A DNA stretch of 64,000 bases. Source: Schistosoma haematobium (lineage: Eukaryota; Platyhelminthes; Trematoda; Strigeidida; Schistosomatidae). Numbering within the stretch: the first letter of the stretch is position 1; every line of letters starts with the position of its first letter. Of the stretch, positions 46,891 through 58,012 are shown piece by piece. Below the pieces are notes generated by a model. It had not been told where the DNA came from. It did not search any database and saw only the letters and a program-made list of their open reading frames with translations. The stretch spans positions 2,051,301-2,115,300 of the forward strand of contig NC_067198.1 in NCBI RefSeq assembly GCF_000699445.3, read 5' to 3'. Both the position numbers and the translations under genes were made by a program.

Positions 46891-47905
46891 TAGAATGTTT
46901 GTTCTTGCTTTTTTCAATATGATCAATTCTGTTGTTTGTTTTTTTTAGTTAGAAGTACTCTGAACTAATCATGTGACATAAGAAAACTATCTAAATAATA
47001 TTTTCTTTTTCCATATTTTTCTTTCTGTTCCCCTGGCTGTTTATCATTCCTACCGGGATTTTTTTTGCAACTGAGTCTATGTGAGTGCGTGTGTGTGCGT
47101 ATGTATGTATGCATGTATGTATGTGTGTGCTTGAATATATACCTACTCATAAGATTTCATTATGTATTTTGATCATGCAAGATGGTGATAATTCTTTATA
47201 ATATACATGAAGGCTCATCAACAGTAGATATAATAATAATTGACTGCAATACAATCACTAAATTGTAAGTTGTATCATTCCCACCATCATTATATGCATT
47301 ACTTTCAAAAAAGTCATCCACATCCAATGTAGTCTAAAACATAACTACATACATACATACACACACAGACAGAGAGAGAAAGCAATGTATACGATCAACA
47401 AAACTGAATGGGGTTAACGAGTAGTACAAAATATATAAAGGTTTAAAAGAAAATACAAGCGACAGAAAACTATAGGTGTATAATAACAATAATCATAACT
47501 CAAAAAGGAATAAGGAACAATATTAGTCAAAAGACACTTAGGAACAATTGGTTATTGTTGTTGTTGTTGGCGGCAGTGGCGGTGGTGGTGGTGATGGTGG
47601 TTGAAATAAGACATGATTATGAAAACAAGAGAATGAATGAAGAATATGTGTATATAGCTTGATGAGAAGTAAAACTATGATTCTATCAATGTATAAGTAT
47701 ATACATATGTATATAGGTATATGACCAGATGAAAAATAGTCACGAACATAAAATTTAGACAAAACAAATATACACATTGAATAATCGAATATTAAAATCA
47801 AGATAATAAACTATAATAGGTAATCTACCGACAATTTAGAACCTATAACGAGTGAAGTTCAATTGTATGTGTTGTAAGGCAGTTACTCATAGAAGACAAT
47901 AATGA
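46891..47905. other. No gene recognised
   Basis: AT-rich with (TG)/(TATG) runs near 47090 and a GGT-rich stretch at 47570-47600. Confidence 0.45.
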
Positions 47906-48228
47906 CTTACTTACTTACTTACGCCTGTTACTCCTTGTGAAGGAGCATAGGCCAATCACCAGTATTCTCCATCCAACCCTGTCCTGGGCAATGCTTCCCA
48001 GCTCCTTCCAGTTGTTATTCATCCTTTTCATATCTGCTTATATTATCCAACGTAATGTGTTCTTAGGCCTTCCTCTTTTCCGCTTCCCTTCAGGATTCCA
48101 AGTTAGGGCTTGCCTCGTGATGTAGTTTGATGATTTGCGTAATGTATATCCTATTCATTTCCATCGTCTTTTCCTAACTTCTTCAGCTGAAAGTTGGTTT
48201 GTTCTCTCCCAGGGAAGGTTGTTGCAAG
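47906..48228 (-). pseudogene. RTE 3' end (copy F)
   Basis: Tail (CTTA)n, then the antisense 3' terminus and the basic C-terminal coding region (complement of the RREI-ADMKRMN-type segment). Ends at 48228 where an HH2 copy begins. Confidence 0.88.
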
Positions 48229-48236
48229 ACAATAGT

Positions 48237-48470
48237 GAACGGTTACACAATATTGTGGATTGATTGAAGTTAGACGTTAACACCGTTGGATGCCTATAGG
48301 TTGAGTGTTCACATACACGAGACCGAAGGTCATGGATTCGAATCACTTTAGTACATGATCATAGATGTTCACTGCTGAAGAGTTCTAAACTAGAACGAAA
48401 TAGCCATCCAGTACTTCCAAGTGTTTCATGGTGTTCTAGCTTAAATCAACTCACGAATTCAACCATTAAA
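48237..48470 (+). mobile_element. HH2 SINE, sense
   Basis: Leader TTGAAGTTAGACGTTAACAC, tRNA-like head (GGATTCGAATC), decayed hammerhead (CTGAAGA; GAACGAAA) and 3' tail. Confidence 0.8.
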
Positions 48471-48477
48471 TAATATT

Positions 48478-48860
48478 TAGTTTAGGGGTTGTGGAGATTG
48501 TTAAGTTTTTGATTGAGATCATGAACCGATTGATGTTAGACCACCATTGAAACTTGCAAGCTCTGGACGGCCGTTTCGTCCTATCGTGGGACTCCTCAGT
48601 AGTGCTCATCCACGATTCGAACCCAGGACCTATCAGTCTCTCGCGCAAACGCTTAAACTACTGGACCACTGAGCCAGCACCCAATGGTGTTAATGTCTAA
48701 CCTCAACCAATTCACGAAGTTGCGCAACCATCTTCCATTCTACTGAGGTAGACACCTGTTTCTACCCGACACAGATGAGCTCCACTGGTCACGGCTCCTC
48801 ACTAGAATTTTCTCACGAAGCTAGTCATTAGTGAACACATGGTAATTATCAGTTTAGGGA
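48478..48860 (-). mobile_element. HH2 SINE, antisense, full unit
   Basis: Tail GGGGTTGTGGAGATTGTTAAG; hammerhead with intact CTGAGGA, GTCC/GGAC and GAAA on the minus strand; tRNA head; leader to the CATTAGTGAACACATGG end. Confidence 0.87.
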
Positions 48861-49465
48861 TAGATTTAGATATTCAAATAAAATCAATCTTTCTATTTCT
48901 ATATTATGTATATAATTTCTAAAAGATAATAAATGTTATTGTTTCGTGTTTGAAATTCTTAAACCTCATACTTAATTTGTCAAATGAAAATAATATTCCC
49001 AAAAGATATGGATACAACAACATCAACTTTTGTATCCCCGAATTCTTCATCAACCAGTAGTTGCCCATTTACACGTACACATACACACAATTCTGACTCA
49101 AACAAGATATATATATAGATATATGCACAGATATAACAAAATCTATTTTAAATACAGTCATGTTACAATTGTATGTTTGTTGTAGTAAACTGTTGTTTCA
49201 TTTAATAAACAATGATTATAATTTATTATTATTATTAGCAATAGTGATAATGAATGATAACCATTTCGTTCCCCCCTCTCACCCCCTCACCCCCCCGAGT
49301 AAGTACATTTATGAACGATGTGTTATATAATTTGTATCTAAGAGAATAGAACAAACTATAATATTTATAAAGTGTGCTAGTGTTAGTTCATTTTATAATC
49401 TTGGATTATGTAATGATGATAAGATTAAATTAAATATTTAGAAAATGTATTATGTATTTACAATC
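48861..49465. other. No gene; C-rich tract at 49269-49297
   Basis: AT-rich DNA with (ATT)n near 49220 and runs of five to seven Cs at 49269-49297, which could form a G-quadruplex on the minus strand. Confidence 0.5.
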
Positions 49466-49680
49466 GAATATGGATAGTGACAAACAGTGGAATCCAAATG
49501 ATGTGTTTCGTTCTAGCATAGGACTCCTCAGCGGTGCACATTCACGATCCCGCTTCCGGTGAGATTCGAACCCAGGACCTATCAGTGGAGGCGCACTGCT
49601 GAGGAGTCTCACAATAGGACGAAACGGCCGTCCAGTACTCCCAGGATTTCCATCATGGTCTAGCTTCAATTGAGAATGTC
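49466..49680. mobile_element. Sm-alpha/HH2 chimeric SINE
   Basis: Begins as antisense Sm-alpha 3' end (ATGGATAGTGACAAACAGTG, GGAATCC), changes to antisense HH2 within the shared hammerhead core (GTTTCGTTCTAGCATAGGAC), continues through the HH2 tRNA head to CCTATCAGTG, then turns into sense HH2 from GGAGGCGCACTG to its 3' body. Confidence 0.78.
49591..49638 (+). ncRNA. Hammerhead ribozyme in HH2, core intact
   Basis: GCACTG, CTGAGGA (49599-49605), GTCT/GGAC stem II, GAAA, ACGGCCGT, C49632, CAGTAC. One mismatch in stem I. Confidence 0.82.
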
Positions 49681-50779
49681 TACATTTCGAAAAAATAATG
49701 TTGTTTCATCAAAGTTGTAATCATATTAGACGAATACTTATCTGTTTACCTTCATTCATGTTCATCTGTATACTAACCACGAGACATAAAACACTATTCA
49801 TATTCAAACATAATTCATTGTTTAGACAGCAGTAATATTACACTTACATATTCATACATGGAATAGATACATCCGACTGAGTGAACCTGTGATTGTTTGT
49901 ATTTGTACACTTGTGTGTGTGGGGGAGAGAGAAAGAGAATGAGTGAAAGAGGGAAACAGACCACCCATAATTGATATTCCCTATAATACATGTATCTCTT
50001 TGTTTATACATTACGAAACAGTATACTGTTTTCTCTTTTTTTTTCTCTTTTTGTTTCACTAATAGATTAATCTATTTACCTAATTCTATCTTTGACATAT
50101 TCACTATTGTTCATCTAACCGATTCTAAATAAGAGAAAGGATTGGTCAATGTGATGACAATTAAATATAATTCTGGGTATTTGTTTCTTTGTATTTAAGC
50201 TTTTTTTTTTATAGTGTATGTTATTGTGTGTGGTCTTTAATACAAGTAAGTAATTATTTCTAACCTAAAGATATTTTACATTGTGCTTTGTGTTTCCCAT
50301 AAGGTAACATTGATAGATAAGCGTAAACAAATAGATTACAGAAATGTTTATGCACATACAAACAAACGAAACAACGAAGGTAGATAGCGACAGATTGTAT
50401 CTCCTTTCTTCTTCTTCTTCTTCTTCTTTGTTGTTGTTGTTTCTATTATTGTTATTATCAGAAGTAGTTGTGTAGTCATATTCCTACTATTATCATTCTT
50501 ATTATGACTAAACTATACCTTCATCCCTAAACAATCAGTCAGTCAGTCAGTCAATCAATCCATTGAATGATTAAATATAAAAATACAACAAAGCTAAATT
50601 GTATGTATGTGTGGTTCTCTTTTAGTTGAAATGTGTTCATGATAAGAAACAATATTATGAATGTTTTTAATGATGATTATCATTGTAAATTGGTCTTTAG
50701 TTTGAATGAATTGAATTATCGACAATTTTCTTCTTCTTCTTCTTTTTATGTGGATAATTAAGATGAGAGTTATCTAAGT
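49681..50779. other. No gene recognised
   Basis: AT-rich with (CTT)n at 50408-50428 and (CAGT)n at 50535-50555. Confidence 0.5.
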
Positions 50780-50791
50780 AAATATATTTTA

Positions 50792-51143
50792 AGATTAGAT
50801 GGTGGTTGGAGGTAGTCAACAGGAAACCCTGGACCCAAGTTTCGCGCTACTTGGCACTCGTCAGTAAGGTGTACTTGTAATCTTGAGGGAACTGGTGCTC
50901 CCTGGCTGATTCGGTCTCGTGTCACCCAGCTTCACAGTCAGAGACGTTACCACTGAGCTATCCGAGCCGCGACCGACCTCCTGTAGGACTGAGATGTAAT
51001 CACAATTGATTGATCACTGGGTGGCGATCAATGTCATGTGTCATAGTAGCCACATTGCAACATGATCGATAGCATTCGATCTGCACTAATAAGGACTAGA
51101 CACGCATGACACTGATCGCCATCCAGTGATCAATCAATTATGA
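50792..51143 (-). mobile_element. HH3 SINE, complete, TSD AAATATATTTTA
   Basis: A perfect 12-bp TSD (50780-50791 and 51144-51155) delimits 352 bp. On the minus strand: a leader holding an inverted repeat (51100-51140 with 51004-51042), a tRNA-like head (GGCTCGGATAGCTCAGTGGT, 50951-50972), a hammerhead, and a 3' tail GTTGACTACCTCCAACCACC. Neither the head nor the body resembles HH2 or Sm-alpha outside the ribozyme core. Confidence 0.88.
50824..50878 (-). ncRNA. Hammerhead ribozyme in HH3
   Basis: Minus strand: CACCTTA, CTGACGA, stem II GTGC/GCGC closing CAAGTA, GAAA, ACTTGGGTC, then CAGGGTTTCC. The core is complete. Stem I pairs ACCTT with AGGGT (one wobble, one mismatch next to the core). 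Cleavage is predicted between 50832 and 50831. Confidence 0.82.
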
Positions 51144-51155
51144 AATATATTTTAG

Positions 51156-51790
51156 TAATTTTAATAGTTGAGATCATGAGTTCATTGGAGGTAGACCATC
51201 ATGGAAAATATGGATGTACTGGATGACCGTTTCGTCCTATTGTAGGACTTCCTAGCAATGTGTATCCATGATCTCAACTCACGAGATTCGAACCTATCGG
51301 TCTCAAATGCAAACGCTTAATCTCTAAACCACTTAGCTACCCCGCATCCAACGGTGTTAATGTCTGACTTTAACTAATCCACGAAATTGAGCGACACCCC
51401 CACCATTGTTTTTAGTGAGTTACTATCTCACAGCAGACTCGGTTTAACTCCACTGTTCACGGCTACTCACTAGAACTCCAGTAAATACCTCTTAATGCCA
51501 GTCACTAGTGAGCATATGTTGATTAAAATCACAAGAGATTTTGTGGATATTATATTATTTTTAATTGTTGAGATCCTGAGTTAATCGAAGCTAGACCATC
51601 ATGTAAAACATGAGAGTAGTGGATGGCCGTTTTTTTCCTACTATGGGACGTAGTGCGTATACATGATCCCACCTCATAAGATTCAAATCCAAGACATATG
51701 ATTATCTAAGTTTTCGATAATGATCTAGTTCCAATGGACTAATGATCTCAACTATTAAAATGACTATAATATTAAAAAAGAAAACAAACA
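51156..51790 (-). mobile_element. HH2 SINE, antisense tandem dimer (period 400 bp)
   Basis: GTTGAGATCATGAG at 51167 recurs as GTTGAGATCCTGAG at 51567. The first unit is complete (tail to CACTAGTGAGCATATG). The second covers tail, hammerhead and part of the tRNA head, then turns into a sense 3' tail (about 51705-51775). Both hammerhead cores are decayed. Confidence 0.88.
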
Positions 51791-51904
51791 AAGAAATTCT
51801 GGTGAAAAGTTTGATTTTCATTGATTTTTTTGTTCTATTGTTATTTGATTTGAACAATAACTGATACACACATATTCATTACACTGATGATAACAATAAT
51901 AGTA

Positions 51905-52128
51905 GATTGGTTGAAGTTAGACATTAACACCGTTGGATGCCTGCTCAGTAGTCTAGTCGGTTGAGCGCCCGGCGCGAGACTGATATGTCCTTGGTTTGAA
52001 TCCCGTGGGGTGCGGGATCGTGGATGCACACCACTGAGGAGTCCCATACTAGGACGAAACAGCCATCCAGTGTTTCCAGGTTTTCCATAGTGGTCTAATT
52101 TGAATTGACTCATGATTTAAACAAGTGA
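51905..52128 (+). mobile_element. HH2 SINE, sense, TSD AATAATAGTA
   Basis: 10-bp TSD at 51895-51904 and 52129-52138. It starts GATTGGTTGAAGTTAGAC, which defines the 5' end of the short HH2 form. A-box and B-box regions follow, then a hammerhead (CTGAGGA, GTCC/GGAC, GAAA) with damaged stem I, and the 3' tail. Confidence 0.9.
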
Positions 52129-52138
52129 AATAATAGTA

Positions 52139-52552
52139 ATATTAAATATGGATTTGTATAATCTACATTGGTTCCCTTTGTATATGATTAGGAAACTATA
52201 ATGTTATATATGATTAACATGATAACTACTACTATATACATATTGTATATATATCTAACTCTCTCTCTCTTACTCCAATCTAATCTTTTGTATGGTTTAT
52301 GCATAAAGCATAAAGTGTGCAGGTCACGTGTCCATGTCTACTAATCAGAACAAATATATAATCTTTAAAGGGTTTGTTTGTTGTTTTAATGATATATCAT
52401 TGTTTATTATGAATACGCTATGTGTACAGAATTATGTTCAACATTCATCCCCATCTATATCCAATTGAAGAAACTAAAACAAACAATAGCAACAAGTATC
52501 CATTATTGATTGAGGTCAATCTACACAAATGATAATAATAACAATGCGAACA

Positions 52553-52615
<63 letters not shown>

Positions 52616-53732
52616 CGTTGTAGTAGTAGTAGTAGTAGTAATTGGGCCCTGATATCAAATTAAGGTTTTTTTTATATTTTAGTGCAAAGGTTAATCATAT
52701 TTATGTAATTGAATCATTTATCCATTTCTTTCTTTTGTTTGTTTAAATATACCACTCTCTTTCCCTCATTTCATTGTTCTTATTTGCTATCAGTTATAGA
52801 CAGGTTGTTATATGAATGTGTGCAGGGTAAATTTGCACACTGGAAATAAAAAGTATTGATGAAAGGGAGAAATGGAGAGAGAGAGGGGGGTAGTGTAAAA
52901 GATGGTTGTGTTTATCACACACTATGTATCTATGTACACATGAATTTTCCTTTATTTTCTTTTAATTTTTTTTTGTGATGTCTGTCTACTGGTATTAGAG
53001 AAATAGAAACTTTTGTGTTTGATTTATACTCGTGTGTATGTGCTGTTTTATCGTTGGTTAATTCGTTATAAAAAGTGCAATTTGTTATACTCTCTAATTT
53101 CTAGTGTTGTGGTTAATTTCTTCTTCTTCTTCTTCTTCTAATGAATGATATGGTTTTTGTTAACTTATACAGTAGTTTATTCTCTAAACATTGACCTTGT
53201 AGATAAATCAGTCAAAGGGATGAAGTAATAAGAATATGAAAGTATAGAATGAATGAATGAATGGTCTATGAATGTGTATAAACTAAATGAAACCAATCTA
53301 ATTTCACAATTATTCATGATTATTATCAACATTAGATTTCACTGGTGCTTCTTGTTGTTGCTGCTGTCGTTGTTGTTGTTGTTGTTCTAGAGGAATCAAA
53401 TAGGTGTGTCCTCTTTGAACTATATTCATTATCCATAAGGATAACACTAGTTATCACATTACACCAGCTAGTTTATAATGTCTATTCATATGTATTATTA
53501 TCATTATAGTTGATACAATGACAAGCATAATGAATCATAACAATACGAATAAATAGAACAATTAACATTCAATTGTTTCAAACTGTTTAAGAAAAAAACA
53601 AGTAAGTTACATGTTTATTTATTCTATTTTATATGAATGAAATAATCAGTCTAAACGAGATCATTTTTTGTATTGAATGATCATTTTGTCTATGGATGGA
53701 TCAAAATTAAATATGGATACTATTGGATTCCA
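52139..53732. other. No gene; microsatellites
   Basis: (ATT)n(AGT)n at 52556-52640, (CTT)n at 53118-53140, (GTT)n near 53350-53385. Otherwise unique AT-rich DNA. Confidence 0.55.
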
Positions 53733-53908
53733 GTTGATTCAGTGGTTTAGAGGTTAAGTGTTCACACGCACGCGCGCGAAGATCTTATGTTTGAATCCCA
53801 TGTGCAGAGTAGTAGATGAGCATTGTTAAGAAGTATCATACTAGGATTGAATGGTCGTCCATGATGGTCTAGCGTCAATGGATTCATGATCTTAACTATT
53901 GAAATAAG
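53733..53908 (+). mobile_element. HH2 SINE, sense, decayed
   Basis: A-box CAGTGGTTTAGAGGTTAAG, B-box TGTTTGAATCCC, hammerhead remnant and tail. About 25 bp around the cleavage site is missing (GGTCGTCCATGATGG). Confidence 0.75.
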
Positions 53909-54074
53909 TTTTTGTTTTCATTTTAAATCAGTAATTCATTAGTTGTTTTTCATTCCTTACACCTCTTGTAATTATGTTAAATAAAAAAAATGAATTTAGT
54001 GTATGATTCAGTCAACGAATTACTTTCATTAGTTATAACATTTCTAATCTTACAACATTAGTAAATTGTTTACT

Positions 54075-54262
54075 GAACGGCTGTTTTGTCTCAGTATAGG
54101 ACTCTTCAATAGTGCGCACCTATGATCCTGGGTTCGCCCCCCCCATGTGAGGGATTATGGATGAGTACTGTTGAGAATTTTCACAGTAGGACGAAATGTT
54201 TATCCAATGTTTCCAGGTTCTCAATAGTGTCCTAACATTAATCTATCCATGATACTTGCGTT
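54075..54262. mobile_element. HH2 inverted composite starting at the hammerhead
   Basis: Starts ACTGAACGGCTGTTTTG (antisense hammerhead, cut at the cleavage region), continues into the B-box region, then sense GGATTATGGATGAGTACTG, hammerhead remnant and 3' body. Confidence 0.68.
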
Positions 54263-54337
54263 AGTTACCAACTAAACGTATACAATATAAATATGCTTAA
54301 ATTCTCATTTCTAGTAACATCTGATAATTTCAACAGA

Positions 54338-54465
54338 TTGATGTTTAGGATTGTAATTGATCAGTCTCTATTACTGGCATATATGTATCCTGTACAGATT
54401 GCCTTGATATAGGATGAAAACACACATCCTGGATTCTATTACTAGCCATTATCCATTTTTACTTA
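54338..54465. mobile_element. Sm-alpha-like SINE, inverted composite
   Basis: Antisense 3' region (GTAATTGATCAGTCTC, CTTGATAT) joined to sense AGGATGAAAACACACATCCTGG and TAGCCATTATCC. Same arrangement as 3470-3690. Confidence 0.68.
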
Positions 54466-54811
54466 TAACATTATCATTATTAAAGTACTAATTTTAAGGT
54501 GACTAAATAGTTAATCAGATCAATTAAGTACTTAGAATCATAGTTACCCTTACACAAATAATCCTTGTTCGTTACTCCGAAGGTTTTAATTCCCGTTCAT
54601 CTTGAACATCAGTCGTTGCTTCAGTTTAATTATGATCGATTTGTAAGAATAGTTATTAATTGTATTCAAAACAGACTCAAATATATCAGTTTGTTACTAT
54701 GCAATTAATATAAGTATTCTTTCTTATTCAAACCTTACTCATCTGATCATCTTTAACATCATTACATAATATCATTCCTTTTAGATAGTAACAAATAGTT
54801 AGATTACTTTA

Positions 54812-54987
54812 ATAATTGAATTCATGAGTCATTTGGAGCTAGACCATCATGAGGAACCTGAAAGCATTGGACGACTGTTTCATCATAATATAGGACTCCT
54901 CAGCAGTGTTCATCTACGATCCCGCCCAGCGGGATTTGAACCTTGGACCTATTAGTCTCGCACGTAAACGCTTAATCTCTAGATTAC
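54812..54987 (-). mobile_element. HH2 SINE, antisense, 5'-truncated
   Basis: Tail, hammerhead (CTGAGGA intact; GAAA side reads GATGAAA), and tRNA head to CGCTTAATCTCTAGATTAC. Confidence 0.8.
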
Positions 54988-55077
54988 TATTATCAAATGT
55001 ATATATGGTATGGATGATGTATGAATTTTATACTTATCTTGAACTAGACTTAAATGGAAATAATAACGAATAAAACT

Positions 55078-55440
55078 ATCATTATGGAGTTGTGGAGATT
55101 ATTAAGTTTTTGATTAAGATCATGAACCGATTGATGTTAGACCATCAATGAAAACCTTGAAACATTGGACGGTTGTAACCAGTGGAGCTAATCTGTGTTA
55201 GGTAGAGATAGGTATTTACCTCACACTGTGGATTGGTTGAAGTTAGAGATTAACACTATTGGATGCCGGCAGACTTAATGGTCTAGAGGTTAAGTGTTTA
55301 TGTATGAGACCAAAGATTCTGAGTTTGAACCCCATATTTAAGATTATGGATAAACACTATTAAGGAGTCCCGTACTTGGATGAAACAGCCGTTCAATACT
55401 TTCGTATTTTCAATAGTAGTCTTACATTGACCTCAATCAA
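55078..55440 (+). mobile_element. HH2 inverted-dimer insertion, TSD GAATAAAACT
   Basis: A perfect 10-bp TSD (55068-55077 and 55441-55450). The antisense 3' arm ends at ACATTGGACGG (about 55175), joined to a sense leader GTAACCAGTGGAGC, tRNA-like head, decayed hammerhead and 3' tail. Same plan as 4954-5359. Confidence 0.9.
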
Positions 55441-55738
55441 GAATAAAACTTTTAAATGAGATTAAGATAAACCTTTTTATGAATTCATTTTGATTCTTTG
55501 ATATTTCTCTTATTATTCATTAATTGAATTGAACACATAGTTACATATATATTGAATAGATAATAAAAGAGAATTACAGATAGATACACTTAGGAGTTAT
55601 TATGATTCCTTTGAACTCCTTTTAATAGTGACAACCATTGAGTAGAGAATCAATCAAACATATTACTTTGTATGTCTGCAATACAAGTATGTATGTGTGT
55701 ATAGGTATTGAGACTAATGAATGAGGCTTATTTTGGTT

Positions 55739-56107
55739 CCACTTACTAGACTAGTCTCCAGGTTGTATCTTGTCATTTCTTCAGCAATTTCGATGACTCT
55801 CCCAGTCTGCCATATTATATAAGCATTCCATGTACTTCAATTAATGGTCGCTCTGGTTGTTAGAATGGGGTTGGGGCTTTTGAGTTCCGAGGGAACTCGG
55901 CTCTTTTTATCAGATGTCATAATTCTTCTGAATAAAAATCTAACATTCAGGGTAGAGTTTAAATGGTTTGAATTATTTTTTCTGGTTAATGCTGTTTTAG
56001 CTAGATAGTTTTCTACGGGATGGATTCGCTAACCCCATAACCAACCCTTCTCCTTTACTCAGGCTTCGAACCGGTATTAGTCCTAGAGGGGCTCCAGGCG
56101 GAGTTAC
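55739..56107 (-). pseudogene. RTE 5' end: untranslated region and endonuclease start
   Basis: Read on the minus strand, the GC-rich 5' segment (56107-55974) is followed by a frame giving WNAYIIWQTGRVIEIAEEM and TRYNLET (about 55835-55745). This matches the start of the APE-type endonuclease of RTE elements (WNVRTMWETGK...EMRRYNLDVLG). It identifies the short GC-rich repeat elsewhere in the window as the RTE 5' end. Confidence 0.75.
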
Positions 56108-56247
56108 TAGAATATTCTACCACTAATATCATTCATTTACTCCTTATTCGTTTATTATGTATACCATCCATATAATTCATTTTTCTTTTCACTTCATGGT
56201 TTATCATTTATGTTTTTTCATAACTAACATTGATTACCAACTATTAG

Positions 56248-56402
56248 TTACTTACGCCTGTTACTCCTCGTAGAGGAGCATAGGCCGCTCATCAGCATTC
56301 TCCATCCAACCCTGTCCTGGGAAATCGTTTCCAGCTCTTTCCAGTTTTTATTCATCCTTTTCATATCTGCTTCTATTTCCCAACGTAATGTGTTATTTGT
56401 CC
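56248..56402 (-). mobile_element. RTE 3' terminus (copy G)
   Basis: Antisense GTTACTTACGCCTGTTACTC, GGAGCATAGGCCGC and ATCCTTTTCATATCTGC. It lies about 140 bp from the RTE 5' end at 55739-56107 and in the same orientation. Confidence 0.82.
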
Positions 56403-57198
56403 TATGTATTACAAACTATGGGTGATTACTATTATTATTTAATAAGAAATCATAATTGTAAAACAAAACCGCCCTGAGTGTGACATAATCAATAGTTTTA
56501 ATGTTTCGCCCAACAATCTGGTTCAAGCTTCTTCAAGAAGATTATTCTTAGATATAGTTTGTTCTCATTGATCATTGTATCATCATAACATAAAGCATAG
56601 ATACATAGGTATATACAATATGATCAAATCATGTATAGTAGATATTGTTTAGTTTGTTTAAAGCTAGTTCATCTAAAGTAAATATTAAAAACAAAAAAAC
56701 ACCATCGTAGAATGGGGTGGGTGGGTGGGTGGTGATAGAAAGAAAACAAGAAAAGAGAAAAAAAGGGGGGTTTCTGAAAAAAAAGAAGATAAATCCGATC
56801 GAAATATTACAAAGAGAATAGGGGTAATTTAAACTTCTCAAATCACCCTACCAAACTTAGAAACAAACAAACAAACATTAGAATAAGGTTGATTATTGTT
56901 TACTTATTTATCCCTTTTATAAAACGGATGTTATACATTGACTGTATTATGTATTTAACCATGAGTTTAAAGTTATAGTAAAACACTATAGATTGAAATG
57001 AATGAGATCACTTATTTACCTTTCCTGTTCCCCCCCCATCCCAAAAGGATGAAAACCGGAATAAATAAGATAATCGAAAAAAAACTCAGTTGTCTTATCA
57101 ATTTACTTTACCCAATACAACAAATATATGTGAAATAGTTGTTTAGTTGACTCTTTTATGGCGAATAATAATTCATCTATAAGGTCATTTATATCGCC
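56403..57198. other. No gene recognised
   Basis: AT-rich. Contains a G-quadruplex motif and a C-run near 57030. Confidence 0.5.
56714..56729 (+). other. G-quadruplex motif
   Basis: GGGG-T-GGG-T-GGG-T-GGG: four G-runs separated by single T loops, the most stable class of intramolecular quadruplex sequence. Confidence 0.7.
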
Positions 57199-57360
57199 GA
57201 TCAGCATTCTTCAACACATTCACATTGTACTGGGCCTTCCTTTCTAGTTCTATCCAATTTTTATTCATTCTTCTCATGTCTGTTTTCATTTTTCAGTGAA
57301 ATGTGTTCTTTGGTCTTTTTCTTTTACTTCAGCCTTGTGGATTCCAAGTGAAGGCTTGTC
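57199..57360 (-). mobile_element. RTE 3' region fragment (copy H)
   Basis: Antisense C-terminal region (CATTCTTCTCATGTCTG, AATGTGTTCTTTGGTC, GGCTTGTCTTGTGAC). The terminal tail is absent. Confidence 0.75.
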
Positions 57361-57365
57361 TTGTG

Positions 57366-57495
57366 ACACCTAAAGCCCCTTTGGGGCTACTGCCGGTCCT
57401 AAGCGCGGACAAAAGAGGAAGGTTGGGCATAGAGTTAGCAACCCAATCCTTTAGAAAACTAACTCGCGAGAAAAACGCTAACGAGAAAAATAAGT
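57366..57495 (+). mobile_element. RTE 5' end segment, left arm of an inverted pair
   Basis: GCCCCTTTGGGGCTACTGCC through AACGCTAACGAGAAAAATAAG in RTE sense orientation, directly after an antisense 3' fragment. Confidence 0.75.
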
Positions 57496-57507
57496 ATATA
57501 CATATAT

Positions 57508-57708
57508 ACCATCGAAAACCTGGAAGTACTAGATAGCTGTTTTGTCATAGTATGAATCTCTTCAGTAGAGCTCGTTTATGATCTTCAGACAAAGGGAATC
57601 AAACCCAGAACCTTCGATTTGGCGCGCGAATGCTTACTCTTCACGATAATGCACGACCATTTTCCATTGCTTTGGGGGAGTAACTACCTCACACCCGACA
57701 CGGCTTAT
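57508..57708 (-). mobile_element. HH2 SINE, antisense, TSD ATATACATATAT
   Basis: A 12-bp TSD (57496-57507 and 57709-57720, low complexity) flanks an antisense copy: CCTGGAAGTACTAGATAGC, eroded hammerhead, tRNA head, leader. It sits exactly between the two RTE 5' arms. Confidence 0.8.
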
Positions 57709-57720
57709 ATATACATATAT

Positions 57721-57850
57721 TTCTGGTTAGCGTTTTTTTAGCGAGTTAGTGTTCTACGGGCTGAGGTCGCTAACCCCATGCCCAACCCTCCTCCTTTATC
57801 CGGGATTGGGACTAGCAGTAGCCCCCGGAGGGACTCCAGGCGGAGTTATA
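57721..57850 (-). mobile_element. RTE 5' end segment, right arm of an inverted pair
   Basis: TTCTGGTTAGCGTTTTTTTA through GGCAGTAGCCCC to GGCGGAGTTA, antisense, mirroring 57366-57495. Confidence 0.75.
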
Positions 57851-58012
57851 TATATCATCAGGTCAAATGAATATTTGCTTTTTAGCGAAATAAACAATTT
57901 TCAAGTCCTTTAAATAGCTACTGTTTAAAATGTTTACCAAAGATGCACCAAAGAACTAATGAGCTTTAAGAATAACTCAACATATTCTAAGATTACACTT
58001 GTATTACTCATA

